In this document: one piece after another, positions 50,260-61,080 of the stretch
Layout of the letters: each line of letters opens with the position of its first letter
Numbering within the stretch: the stretch's first letter is position 1
Assembly: GCF_040939455.1 (NCBI RefSeq)
Contig: NC_134122.1
Location: forward strand, 30,546,001-30,610,000
Reading direction: 5' to 3'
Origin: Microcebus murinus
Taxonomy: Eukaryota > Chordata > Mammalia > Primates > Cheirogaleidae
Length of the DNA stretch: 64,000 nt
Notes under the pieces: generated by a model
Databases searched by the model: none
Told to the model about the DNA's origin: nothing
What the model saw: only the letters and a program-made list of their open reading frames with translations
Made by a program: the position numbers and the translations under genes

Positions 50260-51650
50260 AAAAAAACCTACATAATATAAAATTTTCCCTCAACCATCCA
50301 AAATGTACAGTACAGTAGTGTTAACTATATTCTCATGGTTGTGTAAGAGATCTCTAGAACTTTTCTATTTTGCAAAACTGAAACTCTATACCCATCAGAC
50401 AACTCCCCACTTTCCCCTCCCCTCGGCCCCTGGCAACACCGTTCTACTTTCTGGTTTCTGTAAGTTTGGCCATTGTAGAAACCTCATAGAAGTGAAATCA
50501 CACAGTATTTGTCTTTTTGTGATAGGCGTATTTCACTCAGCATAATGTCCTGAAAGATCATCCCTGTTGTACCATGTGACAGGATTTCCTGCCTTTTAAA
50601 GGGTGAGTCACATTCTATACGTATATACTACATATTCTTTATCCATTCACCCATTGATGAACATTTGGGCTGCTTCCACATCTTGGCTATTGTGAGTGAT
50701 TCTGCCATGAGCATGGGTGTGCAAATATCTCTCTTTGAGACCCTCCTTTCATTTTGATATATACCCATTTTTATATATATGGTCATTTTGATATATACCC
50801 AGAAATGGAATTGTTGGATCATATGCTAATTATATTTTTAGTTTTTTGAGGAACCTCCATGGTAGTTGCACCATTTTATCTTCCCAACAGCAGTGGATGA
50901 GGGTTCCAATTTCTCCACATCCTCCGAGCATCTTTTCATGTGCTTGTTGACCATTTGTATAACTTCTTTGGAGAAATGTCTATCCAAAGTCTTTGCCTAT
51001 TTTTATATTGGGCATTTGTCTTTTTATTGTTCACTTGTAAGAGTTCTTTATGTATTTTGGATGCCAGACTCTTATCAGATATATAATTTTCAAATATTTT
51101 CTCCCATTCTGTGGGTTTTCCTTTCATTTTCTTGATAATGTCCTTTAATTTACAAAAATTTTTAACTTTGATGAAGTCCACTTTATTTTCTCTTTGGTTG
51201 CATGTGCTTTTGGTGTCATAAATAAGAAACCGTTGCCTAATTCAAGTTGACAGAGATTTACACCTATGTTTCCTTCTAAGAGTTTCATAGGTTTGGTTCT
51301 TACATTTAGGTCTTTGATCCACGTTGACTTAACTTTTGTATATGGTATGAGGTAGGAGTCCAAATTCATTCTTTTGCAGTGGATATCTCATTGTTCCAGC
51401 ACTATTTGTTGAAAAGACTATTCTTTCTCCATTGAGTGGTCTTGGCACCCTTGTGGAAAATCAATTGATCACGTATGTGCAGGTTTGTCTCTGAATTCTC
51501 AATTCTATCTCATTGATCTATATATCTAGCCTATGTCAGAACCAAACTGTTTTGAATACTTTAGATTTGTAGTAAGCTTTGAAATCAGAAAATATGAGTC
51601 CTCCAACTTTGTGCTGCTTCAATTTTTTTTTTTTTTTGCTATGCGGGGTT
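50260..51650 (-). mobile_element. Second old L1 3' end
   Basis: It begins afresh with 3' UTR text ('aaaactgaaactctataccc', 'cccctggcaacaccgttcta') and runs into ORF2 ('tttacacctatgtttccttc', 'gttgaaaagactattctttc'). It is a separate copy from the one to its left. Confidence 0.8.
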
Positions 51651-52044
51651 CCTTGCATTTCTATATACATTTTAGAATCAGCTTGTCCATTTTCTTCTTT
51701 CTTATCCTTCCTCTTTCTCACCACCCACATATTACCACTATATTTCTAGCACCCTGTACAGTGGTTCAGGTTTGGGCTTCAAACTGTAGGAGTCAGGAAC
51801 TGTGTGTCTTTGAACATGTTACTTCACCTCTTTCTACAATAATATCCACACTACAATAATAATATCTACACTAAGGGTCATTTTTGTAAAGATTAGATTA
51901 AATGCAATAATATATTATTGCAGGCTCATGGACGAGCCTGTCTGTGGGTTGTTGGTTTAGTCAGCTTATCAGCTTGTACACAGCTGTCACAACAATAACA
52001 AGAATGATCACTGCCTTTTGGGGACACTTGACCTCTGCCAGTCA

Positions 52045-52210
52045 GGTTGCCAAGCCCTTGACCTGAAGGAACCTATTCAATCCTCACAATAAGCTATGAG
52101 GCAGAGATTGTTGTTGTTTCCCATTTTACAAACGAGGACAGTAAGGCACAGAGGAGTTAATAACCTTGGCCACGCGGCTACCTAAGTGCTGAGCCAAGAT
52201 TTCAACCCTG
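52045..52210 (-). repeat. MIR fragment
   Basis: Reverse MIR: 'cctattcaatcctcacaata', 'cccattttacaaacgaggac' and 'gagccaagatttcaaccctg'. Confidence 0.8.
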
Positions 52211-53500
52211 GCAGGTGACTGTCATGTCCAGAGGGTGGTCCTGTAGAACCAAGGCCAGTCTTCTCAGGGTTTGGGGAGGGGCATAAACAGGTGGGCTCTG
52301 GGTTTGGGGAGGGGTGTAAACAGGTGACTTCCAAGGAGTGGGTGTGAGGACTCCTACAAATGTTTTCCGCACAATCTGGGATGCGGGCTGGGGTGGAGAC
52401 CGGCATCTCGGGAGAGGACACCTCAGATTCTGCATCTCCCTCTCTTGTAGGTTGTTCAAGTAGATCTGGTGTGGGGAGCTCTTTCCCAGCCCGGCCCCAG
52501 TCCACACCCTCATCGTCCCTCCCCTGGACATCCACAGTGACCTCCCAGCCAGTTTCCCTGCCCCAGCCTCTTCCCACCACACCTGCCAGGGGATCCCATC
52601 GCGTCACTAGACCACAGGTCCAACCTCATTAACGCTGCGCCTGCGAACCATGGGTGTCCCGTGGGTGTCCTTGCTGCCCACAAGGTCAAGGCTGGGCTCC
52701 ACTAATGGGAGGCACCACTGAGTTCAGCTAGAACTCATTCAAATGCCAGCTCCACCCTTCCCGCCCCCACTCTAAGCCCCAGTTTCCTTGCGCACGGAAC
52801 GGGGATCGTATAGAACGGGGTCGGTAGTGGAGATGAAGTGCTCAAGAACTCAGCAATTTCCTGGGCAGCCAGGGCTCAGTTCTGTCTGCTGCCCCTGGCC
52901 CCATCCTCCCCCTCCTGAGATCACAAGTCTCCACCTGTGGTCTCCTTTCACCCTAATTAGGGCCGTGGGATCCAAGGCTCCCTTCCTGGGACGTGTCCTC
53001 AGTGTTTGAAGTCATTTCTCGTCCAAGATCACAGCCCCTTCTCCCAGTCATTTCTCATCAGGCTGTGTCTTCGAGGCCCCTCACCACCTTGGTGGCTGTC
53101 CACTGCCCAGCTGTCGGGTTCTGCCCTACATCATCATCATCATCATCGTCATCATTGCTCACCACAGTGGGGGTGACCGAGACAGCAGCCCTGCTGCGCT
53201 CCCTGCTCTGCCAGGCTCCGCTCTGCTTCCAGCTTTGGCCCCAGCCCTGTCCCCGTCTCCCCGTGGTGTGTGGAATGTAGGAGAAAGGCCCTTAGAGGGC
53301 ACCTCTGCCAGGCTCCCCGGACTTCAGATATTCTTGGGCAACTGTCACAATTTCTGTCACAGCTGCATACGATTTGTTCTATGATTCACTTTATTTTTTT
53401 TTTGTGAACACATATTTTTTTTATCTTAGGGAAACCATGTATCATTACCATAAACACAAAATCCCTTATTGGAGAGGGTGGCCATAACAAAACATATTTA
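52211..53500. other. Intergenic DNA, mostly unique
   Basis: It holds a two-copy 33-bp tandem (52267-52332; unit starts GGGTTTGGGGAGGGG) and a short (ATC)n run at about 53131-53156. Otherwise unassigned. No gene is supported. Confidence 0.45.
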
Positions 53501-53520
53501 AATAAAAAATGTCCCTTTTT

Positions 53521-53839
53521 GGCTGGGCGAGGTGGCTCATGCCTGTAATCCTAGCACTCTAGGAGGCCGAGGCAGGCGGATTGCTCAAGGTCAGGAGTTC
53601 AAAACCAGCCTGAGCAAGAATGAGACCCCGTCTCTACTAAAAATAGAAATAAATTAATTGGCCAACTAAAAATATACAGAAAAAATTAGCCAGGCATGGT
53701 GGCACATGTAGTCCCAGCAACCTGGGAGGCTGAGGCAGGAGGATGGCCTGAGCCCAGGAGTTTGAGGTTGTTGTGAGCTAGGCTGACACCACGGCACTCT
53801 AGCCCTGGCAACAGAGTGAGACTCTGACTCAAAAAAAAA
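53521..53839 (+). repeat. Alu, intermediate strepsirrhine type
   Basis: Full dimer flanked by AAAAAATGTCCCTTTTT (53504-53520 and 53840-53856). Confidence 0.96.
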
Positions 53840-53856
53840 AAAAAATGTCCCTTTTT

Positions 53857-55690
53857 ATGTCTCCTAGGGTGGTCCCACACTTGGGAAGATGCAGATCTGG
53901 CCAAGACCCCATTTCTCAGATGGAGAAACTGAGGCCAAGAGAGGGGCAGGGTCTGCACTGGAGCTGAGGGCTCTGGGAGCCTCCCACCCTTGCACATTTC
54001 TTCCCCAATTATGCTCTTTCCTCCCCCATGGACTCCCCCTCTCTTTCTCCTCTTTCCATCTTCCTCTTCTTTTTCTTCTTCTTTTTCTAAAGAGATGGGG
54101 TCTCCCCTTGTTGCCCAGGCTGGACTTGAACTCTTGGACTCCAGCGATCCTCCTGCCTCAGCCTCTGCTCTCGGCTTTCCCTCTTTCTTCCCGTCTATCC
54201 CCTCCTTTCACTCTGCCTTCCTAGACCCTCCTCTTCCCACTCTTACTTTAACTCATCCTCTGGCTGTCGGATTCCGCCCCTTCCAGCAGGAAGGGTGCAG
54301 GTTCCCATTTGGGGGGTGAGGGCACCACCTGTAGTGGTGTCTGGTCACTCCCCCTTGGCAAGATTCAGCTTTCCCTTTGTAAATGGGATGGGAGTCCCTG
54401 CCCTGGCTATTCCCTGAATAGAGCACACAGACTGGGTGGAAAAGCCCCTGCAGGGTGTTATTATTAATCTGGGATGAATCACTCCATCTCTTCTCCTCCC
54501 ACCAGTGACCTTCTGCCCTTCCACTCCGGTTGCGACACTCGGGGAGCGAGCGCCCCTGCCCTGCTCATGCCCCTGCCTGGCGGGCTTTCTTCCCCACTTC
54601 CTCCTCCCCCTGCGCCACGCTCCCAGCACCCACTGAGTCAGAGCAGCCAGCCGGCACCCCCTCGGAATCACCAAGGAGCGCAGGTCATAACCATATCACA
54701 CACACAATGATGACAAAGGGCTTCCCCCCGACGTTTCCCTTTTCATCCTCCCCATGACTGCTATTGCTGGCTGACGGGACGCGGAGGCAGAGAGGGAAGG
54801 TGTCAAGGCAGCAGAGCCCTGAGTCGGGCTCTCAGCATTGTTCACTCTGCAAACAGGGGTGACGAGCCCAGGCACTGCCCCTATCACCAACTGCAGTCTT
54901 GTCCCCATCAGGGGACCTGCCTGCTGCCCCCGGCCTCCACCCCGTGTACACGCTAAACCAGAGGAGTCTCTGGTCCAGAGGAAGTTGTCTTAGAGTTGAT
55001 CCATCATAAATTCATTCTGCGAACACTGGCCGTGAGACAGGTGGTCTGCCTGGGACAGGATGGGTACGGAAAGAGACGTAGATCTCAAGGCCTTCAGGCC
55101 AAGTAGGAGATGCAGGCACCCAGCTGGCCATCAGGCAAGTGACATGTGCCACTGAGGTCCCACACTGGTGTGTTCCTGCTGTCCTGGAAGCCCGGAGCGG
55201 GGAGGCTGGGGAAGTGGGATGGAGAACTGCAGGGAGGAGTGGGCATGGCAGTGTCAGCGAGGGGCTCTCTGAGCGCAAGGCTCCAGCCTGGGATCCTGGA
55301 ATCGGGGCTGGAGTGAGATGGGGGCCATGGCCCACCCTGTCTGATGAAGTCCCTTACAGCTGAACTGAGCACTAGGAATTGCAAAGCTCTAGCACGTGAC
55401 CATTGTCTTCCAGCCTCTGCACCTCAGTGCAGCCGTCAGCCCTGACTCTATCTACCTGCAACTGAAGAACGGAGGCTCAGAGGGGTGAGTGACTTTTCCC
55501 GCATCCCGCAGGGAATAGCAGCTCTGCCAGGATCCCGGGGGCCTTCCGACTGAGCATCCAAAGCTTTGCACTTGGCCTAGGCAGGGCAATGGCCCCCACC
55601 CCAGCTCCTCTGTACGGGCCCCAAATAGCCCTGACTCAGCTGGGCAACAACTGGGCAAAAACTTCCGCTTTCCAAACCACAGAGGCCTCA
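53857..55690. other. CCL24 upstream intergenic DNA
   Basis: It has a MIR-like fragment at 53905-53960, an Alu-derived snippet at about 54090-54165 ('gagatggggtctccccttgt') and a reverse MIR at 55420-55550. The rest is unassigned GC-rich DNA. Confidence 0.45.
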
Positions 55691-55695
55691 GGATT

Positions 55696-55704
55696 TTCGA
55701 GGAA
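55696..55704 (+). promoter_or_regulatory. CCL24: STAT-like site upstream of CCL24
   Basis: TTCGAGGAA fits the palindromic TTCN3GAA STAT consensus and sits about 40 bp upstream of the TATA box. CCL24 is known to be induced by IL-4/IL-13 through STAT6. STAT6 prefers N4 spacing, so this N3 site may serve another STAT or be fortuitous. Confidence 0.4.
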
Positions 55705-55741
55705 GCCTGGGGGGGGGGGCATGTTTCCTCCTAGCCACCCC

Positions 55742-55747
55742 TATAAA
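55742..55747 (+). promoter_or_regulatory. CCL24: CCL24 TATA box
   Basis: TATAAA lies 112 bp before the ATG, in the context CCCCTATAAAGGG. Transcription would start near 55770-55775, giving a 5' UTR of about 80 nt. Inducible chemokine genes commonly have such a promoter. Confidence 0.85.
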
Positions 55748-55853
55748 GGGCAGAGAAAAGGCATTTGGGGTGCTCTGCAAGGAACCGGGCCCCTTGTTCC
55801 CAGGTCCTCTCCTCCTGCACCCCGGCTTTGAGCTCTGAGCTGCCGCCCAGGAC

Positions 55854-55926
55854 ATGGCAGGCCCCGTGAGCGTCGCCGCCGGACTCCTGCTCCTGGCCCT
55901 GTGTGCCTACCACCTCGCCCCCACAG
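55854..55926 (+). CDS. CCL24: CCL24 exon 1 (coding part)
   Basis: Encodes residues 1-24 and the first base of Gly25: the signal peptide. The donor is G|GTAAGA at 55927. Confidence 0.96.
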
Positions 55927-57665
55927 GTAAGACTGGGGCAAGGTGCTGTTCTGAAGGCACGGAGGTGGTGACAGTGGAGGGTGGAGGACAGGAGGGGACT
56001 GTGAGGAAAGGGCTGCCCCGTGAGTGCACTGGGTGTGTGGGGCTCCGAGGCCCTGAGCGGAGGGGAGTCTCCCAAGGGACATGGCTCTTCTCTCCTTCCT
56101 CTTGTAGGCTCCGTGGCCATCCCCATTTCCTGCTGCATGACCTTTGTTTCCAAGAAAATTCCCGAGAGCCGAGTGATCAGCTACCAACTGTCCAACGGGA
56201 GCGTCTGCCCCAAGGCAGGAGTGATGTGAGTACCGCTGTTTGACACCCGGCAGGAGTGGGCAGGGGAAGGTGAGCTCCGGGAGCCCGGAGGAGTAAAGTC
56301 GGCAGCACCCAGCTCTGTGTGTCCCTGGAGAAGTCACCTCCCCTCTCTGGGCCTCAGCATGCATGAAACCAGGAGGAAACTTAGATTCAACAATCATTTT
56401 TTTGAGCACCAAATATACAGTAGGCACTACTGGGGGCATATGACATTATCTTAACTAATTCCCTCAACAATTGTATGGGGTAGGGGTGATGTCACCATTT
56501 TGCAGAGGGCAACTGAGGCTCAGAAAGGTGACTTGCTCAAGGTCACATGGGTGGACAGGTGTCTGGATTCCCAATAGCTTCACAGCTGCCTCTCACACCA
56601 GGTAGCAAATGTGAACTCACTTTGCAAACAGTGGCATGGAGTAGAAATGTGATGTTGGCATTATTACTAACTTCCCCACTGGCCTGAGCCTCGGTGCCAT
56701 AGCCTGCTGCCCCCCAGCTCAGAGCTGGCTTGGAAAAGGCCATCCCAGTGTCCCCGCCCAGCGCTGCCACCGTCAGCCATGCTTTCATGCACGGTGTGTG
56801 AATGAACCAGAGGCATATGCTGTTTTTCTGGGGGGGTTCATTGTGATTTCTCCTCTCCTCCCCTCTCTGTGGTTAGAGATTATGTCTCTCCCTTTGAATC
56901 CAGCGTGTCTAGGCCGGGCATGGTGGCTCACATCTGTCATCCTAGCACTCTGGGAGGCCAAGGTGGGAGGATGGCTTGAGCTCAGGAGTTCAAGACCAGC
57001 CTGAGCAAGAGTGAGAGTCTGTCTCTACTAAAAACAGAAAAATAGCCAGGTGTGGTGGTATGCACCTGTAGTCCCAGCTACTCAGGGGGCTGAAGCAGGA
57101 GGATCACTTGAGCCCAGGAGTTTGAGGTTACTGTGAGCTATGATGATGCCACTGCACTCTATCTACCCAGGGTGATAGAGTGAGGACTCTGTCTAAAAAC
57201 AAACAAACAAAAGAAAAAAACAAGGAAATGGATCTAGTGTATCTAAAAGTAAAGCTGGGCCTCCCCTGCCTGATAAGGAGGTCGTCAAAGGAGCCCTGCA
57301 CCCCCACCCTGCACCCCTTCTTCCTCCCAATCCTAAAACAAAGGGACATGGACACAGAGATAGAAGACATAGGTCAGCACTGGCTAGGAGGCCTGGGCAA
57401 GCAACTTCTTGGGCTTCCACACCTACCTCACCATGAAGTGGAGTGGCCCAAGGTCCCTGCCTGGCCCCAGGTGAGCCCCTGTCATTTCCCCCACAGCTTC
57501 ACCACCAAGAAGGGCCTGAGTTTCTGCGGAGACCCCAAGCAGCAGTGGGTCCAGAAGTACATGAAGAAATTGGATGCCAAGCAGAAGAGAGCTTCCATGC
57601 GGGCCAAGGCAGTGGGCGCCAAGGTCCCTGCCCAGAGACGCCCTGGCAACAGCACCACCTCCTAA
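55854..57665 (+). CDS. CCL24: CCL24 (eotaxin-2), CC chemokine (3 exons)
   Basis: Exons are 55854-55926, 56108-56225 and 57497-57665 (73+118+169 = 360 nt, 119 codons plus TAA), the human length as I recall it. Residues 1 to about 26 are a signal peptide with a leucine-rich core ([10 protein letters not shown]). The mature chemokine starts near V27. C33-C34 is the CC motif, and C58 and C74 are the partners for the two disulfides. The Y50-Q51-L52 strand, FTTKKG (65-70) and the W81-V-Q-K-Y-M helix are typical of the family. The basic tail ends with an N-glycosylation sequon N115-S-T. The protein is secreted and acts on CCR3 of eosinophils and basophils. Introns are phase 1 (181 bp) and phase 2 (1271 bp), the usual CC chemokine layout. 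A second sequon, N54-G-S, is present. The start ATG has G at -3 and +4. Confidence 0.97.
56108..56225 (+). CDS. CCL24: CCL24 exon 2
   Basis: Encodes Gly25 to Ile64 (first two bases), including C33-C34 and C58. The acceptor is TTGTAG (56107) and the donor GTGAGT (56226). It carries the unusual N54-G-S sequon. Confidence 0.96.
56400..56580 (-). repeat. MIR fragment in CCL24 intron 2
   Basis: Reverse core 'cattttgcagagggcaactg', 'gacttgctcaaggtcacatg'. Confidence 0.8.
56912..57220 (+). repeat. Alu, older type, in CCL24 intron 2
   Basis: Dimer with 'gttactgtgagctatgatga' right arm and a (CAAA)n-like tail, in sense with the gene. Confidence 0.93.
57497..57665 (+). CDS. CCL24: CCL24 exon 3 (coding part)
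   Basis: Encodes Ile64 (last base) to Ser119 and TAA. The acceptor is CCCACAG (57496) behind a C-rich tract. It holds C74, the C-terminal helix with W81 and the basic tail. The final residue is Ser; I recall Cys at this position in human. Confidence 0.96.
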
Positions 57666-58210
57666 TCGCCAGCCAGCCTCTGGCCCTGAGCTTGGGCCTG
57701 GCTCCTTGCCAGGCTGCTTGGGGCCTGGGGCAGCCAGCAGTGATGGGGGAGAGCTGATTTTCCTGTGTCTGAGCAACACTCTCCAGGCTTGTGTCTATTC
57801 TATGAAAGACCCAAGGGAGTAGCAAGTCAGGTCCCTGAGGGCTGAGCGACGGGTCTGAACACACAGAGCCCCTCGCCTTCCCTGAGCTGGGGGAGAAGGT
57901 CCCGGAAGGAGGGTAGTGGTGGCCTTTTGCCCCTCTCCTCCCAACCTGGACCTGGCTCTTCTCTGACTTCCAGGCCCTCAGAGCCCAGGCACATGGGACC
58001 CGAGCCCCTGGGGGCACAGGCACACGTTGCTGGCACCACCGCCTGCAGCTGGCTTCCAAGGGCCCTCTGCTCTTGGGGCCTAATGGCCATCTGACTGTCT
58101 CTGTCTGGGGGACCTGCCAACAGCTGCAGCTCTCCAGCATGTCAGGGATGCTCCAGGCCGGTCCCACTTCCCGCATCAAAGAGTGAATAAAACCCCGACA
58201 GAAGTAGAGG
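57666..58210 (+). other. CCL24: CCL24 3' UTR
   Basis: GC-rich, repeat-free sequence runs from the stop codon to about 15-20 nt after the polyA signal. Several overlapping open frames on the opposite strand show no recognisable product. Confidence 0.75.
58186..58191 (+). terminator. CCL24: CCL24 polyadenylation signal AATAAA
   Basis: Canonical AATAAA lies 521 nt after the stop codon (context GTGAATAAAACC). It is the first one downstream on this strand, so cleavage is expected near 58205-58215. Confidence 0.8.
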
Positions 58211-58214
58211 GGCC

Positions 58215-58990
58215 CCTTGGCTGCCTTCACTGCTGGATCCCAGCCCTCCTTGTGCACTTCTCATCGGTTATAATTAATCAAATTTTCAGGAACTCATTGG
58301 TTTTTGCAAAGAAATGAACATGGAGGCGCAGGGTGAAACTACACAGCTTGGCAGTTTCACCTTTGTCAAGAAATGACTTTGAGGAGATGTTCTGCTCTGC
58401 GACACAGCTTGCTTCTGCTGCTTTGCGGACAAAAACCAGCTCTGTCTGTACAGCTGGGCTTTCCCCACATTTAGGTGAGGGGATCATGGGTGGGGACATA
58501 GGGGGGAGACAGACCTCAGCTTTTTATTTTCTACACGTGAGATACTGTGTGATTTTGTTTGTTAAGAGTGTAGATACAATCACTGTTCTTAAATGACAGT
58601 CCAAAGTAAACTGAGATTCCTCCTTTGAAGGTGGTCGTGTCTTGCCTGTTCTTGTCTCTCTTGTGGGGCATGGTTGGGCTGAGAGCAATAGTGTGTGTGC
58701 CCCAGAAGGCATCCTGGGTTGCCCATCCAAAGCTGGGAGGGGTGAAGGCAGCCTGAGTCCAGGGCATGTGGGGTTGGTCTTGGCCTGCTCTTGGGAGTCC
58801 TATTATTAACTTCAAAAACCACACATTCACAGTTGGGTTCAATTAAATTTTTAAAATACTTCAACAAAGAACATTTTTGCACAAGGAGCTATAACAGGCA
58901 TTAGGAGGCTATAACATTATAAATAATGGTGTCTGGCTTCAAAGAATTAGACAGACCATAATGGACAGTCACAAATTAAGAGCACCATGG
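58215..58990. other. CCL24 downstream DNA, unassigned
   Basis: No repeat family recognised. Open frames on minus (58531-58882) lack support. Confidence 0.45.
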
Positions 58991-59049
58991 GGTTCAATAC
59001 CAATCCTGCTTTATAAGCTTTGTGACCTTGTAAAAGATAAACTCTTCTT

Positions 59050-59830
59050 TTACACTTAACAACTTCTGATACTGAATGTGTGGGTTTCCCACACCATGCA
59101 ATGCTCTGTGGACACTAACTGGGTATCCCACAATTTAACTCAATTCAGACAATAACTACCTGGAGTTGGCACAGACTTCATAGGTTAAGGGGTCAGTCCC
59201 CAAGGCTGCTCCCACTTCTGACACCAGTTGCAAGTATTGGGTGCCCAGGATACCCACAGTTTTGTCCAACTTGGCTACAAACCTAGGATTCCTGTGATCC
59301 CTCCAGGTTTGTTATAATGGCTCACAGAACTCAGTGAAATGCTTATTGACATTTACTAGTTTATTATAAAGGATCCAAGTGAACAGCCAGAAAAAAAGTC
59401 TGGAAGGACTCTGAGCTCAGGAGCTTCTGTCCCTGTGGAGCTGGGGGGCACCATTCCCCCAGCACATGGATGTATTTACCAATCTGGAAGCTCTCTGAAC
59501 CCCACAGTTTAGAGATCTTGATGGAGAATTTTGCACATAGGCACGATGGCTTATTAAGTCAGTCTCTAGCCCTTCTCCTGTCCTTGGAAGATGGGGGGTA
59601 AGGCTGAAAGTTCCCAGCTTTTAACATGGCTTGGTCTTTCTGGTGACCATTCCCTGTCCTAAAGCTCTCCAGGAGCCCACCAAGAGTCACCTCTTTAGAA
59701 TAAAGGCTCAGGAATCTAGGAAGGAATCTAGGAAGTCTACGTAAGACACTCCTATCCTCCTCTTTGCTCAGGAAATTATGAGTTTTACGAGCTCTGTGTC
59801 AAAAACTGGGGCCCAAATATATCTTATTAT
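59050..59830 (-). mobile_element. Old LTR-like segment
   Basis: 'tgtgggtttcccacaccatg', 'actagtttattataaaggat', 'atctggaagctctctgaacc', 'ggaaattatgagttttacga' and 'ccaaatatatcttattatgt' follow an LTR-type repeat in reverse that I remember but cannot name with certainty. Confidence 0.5.
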
Positions 59831-59920
59831 GTCGTACTTTGAAATGCATCACTTAACCTCTCTAAGCCTCAGTTTTCCTCATCTGTAAAATGAGGATAAT
59901 AAGACCTTTTAACTTTGGGT
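59830..59920 (+). repeat. MIR fragment
   Basis: 'cacttaacctctctaagcct' and 'cctcatctgtaaaatgagga' are the MIR core, well preserved. Confidence 0.8.
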
Positions 59921-60050
59921 TTTTGACAGAAGCAGACCACCACGAAACAAAGACTTGAATGCAAATACCGTGTTCAGGAGGTAGAGGGAATAACACTAGT
60001 AGGATGGGTGGGTAATACAGGGAGGGAGGGCAGGCAAGGAGACTGTATTG

Positions 60051-60248
60051 TAGGCGTCCTCAAACTATGGCCCGCAGGCCACATGCGGGTGTTTTTGCCC
60101 ATTTGTTTTTTTTACTTCAAAATAAGATATGTGCAGTGTGCATAGGAATTTGTTCATAGTTTTTTTTTTTTTTTAAACTATAGTCCGGCCCTCCAACAGT
60201 CTGAGGGACAGGGACTGGCCCCCTGCTTAAAAAGTTTGAGGACCCCTG
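60051..60248. mobile_element. Non-autonomous hAT-type DNA transposon (198 bp)
   Basis: Ends are inverted copies: left AGGCGTCCTCAAACT (60052-60066), right AGTTTGAGGACCCCTG (60233-60248). They are flanked by the 8-bp target duplication CTGTATTG (60043-60050 and 60249-60256), the hAT signature. Subterminal 'ggccctccaacagtctgagg' and the 'actatagt...' region match a MITE family I know from several mammals. No transposase remains. Confidence 0.9.
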
Positions 60249-60796
60249 CTGTATTGTCTAGCAGAGGGCAATCAGACCCCAGTCTGCTAGCATGAGACCA
60301 CACCCTTGGAATTACACACCTGCTCCCTCGGTCTTTGCCAGCTGCGTGGGAGGGACAGTATTTCAGCAAGTGGGGACAAAAGGCCCTACGACCCAGAGAG
60401 GCACATGCTGGCAACTGGGAGTGTGCAGAGCACACGGGTCCTGGAGGCAGACATGCAATCTACAGCAGCGATTAAAGGTGCTGTAACTCTAACACAAAAC
60501 AGAATAAGGAGTGAGGCAAAACAATACAAAGGAGGGGACATTCTGATGGGCAGGGAGACTGCAGAACCCTCATCACAGAGTTGGCATCCAGATGGAGATT
60601 GGGGTTTCACTCTGCAAAGAGAGCACATTCCCGAGGAGGGAGGTCAGCTGAGGTGTTCAGGATGAGGTCGAAATACAAAGGAACAGTGGCCAGGCTGCAT
60701 GGGACAACAGGACTGTGACCCACCACCTCTGCAGCATTGACCAGCTTCCCTATTCTCCCTCCTTTTCCAGCTCGGAACCAATCAAAAAAGCCAGAT

Positions 60797-61080
60797 ATAC
60801 AGTCATGAGCTGCTTCACGACGGGGCTGCATTCTCAGAAATGCATCGTTAGGCCATTTCATCGTTGTACGAACGTCATAGAGTGCAGTTGCACAAACCGC
60901 GAGGGGGGCAGGCTGCTGCTGCTAGGCTACGAATCCGTGCAGCGTGCTACTGTACTGAGTTCTGTGCGCAACCGTAACACAATGGTAAGTATTTGTGCAT
61001 CTAAACATATCTAAACCACGAAATGGTCCAGTAAAAATACACTATTATAATCTTTGGGGGCCACTGTCGTATATGTGGTC
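60797..61080 (+). mobile_element. Tc1/mariner (Tigger-like) relic
   Basis: 'acagtcatgagctgcttcac', 'aatgcatcgttaggccattt', 'cgaacgtcatagagtgcagt' and 'cacaatggtaagtatttgtg' match a common primate-lineage DNA element. The right terminus is missing. The open frame through it is not a gene. Confidence 0.75.

Noticed and set aside
55741..56439. 232-codon minus-strand open frame over CCL24 exons 1-2
   Set aside because: Mirror of a GC-rich gene region; crosses both CCL24 exons, intron and promoter without any family resemblance.
57499..58257. 252-codon minus-strand open frame over CCL24 exon 3 and 3' UTR
   Set aside because: Same reason: GC-rich antisense shadow, composition not protein-like.
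60797..61014. 99-codon open frame at 60715-61014
   Set aside because: Runs through a Tigger-like DNA transposon relic.
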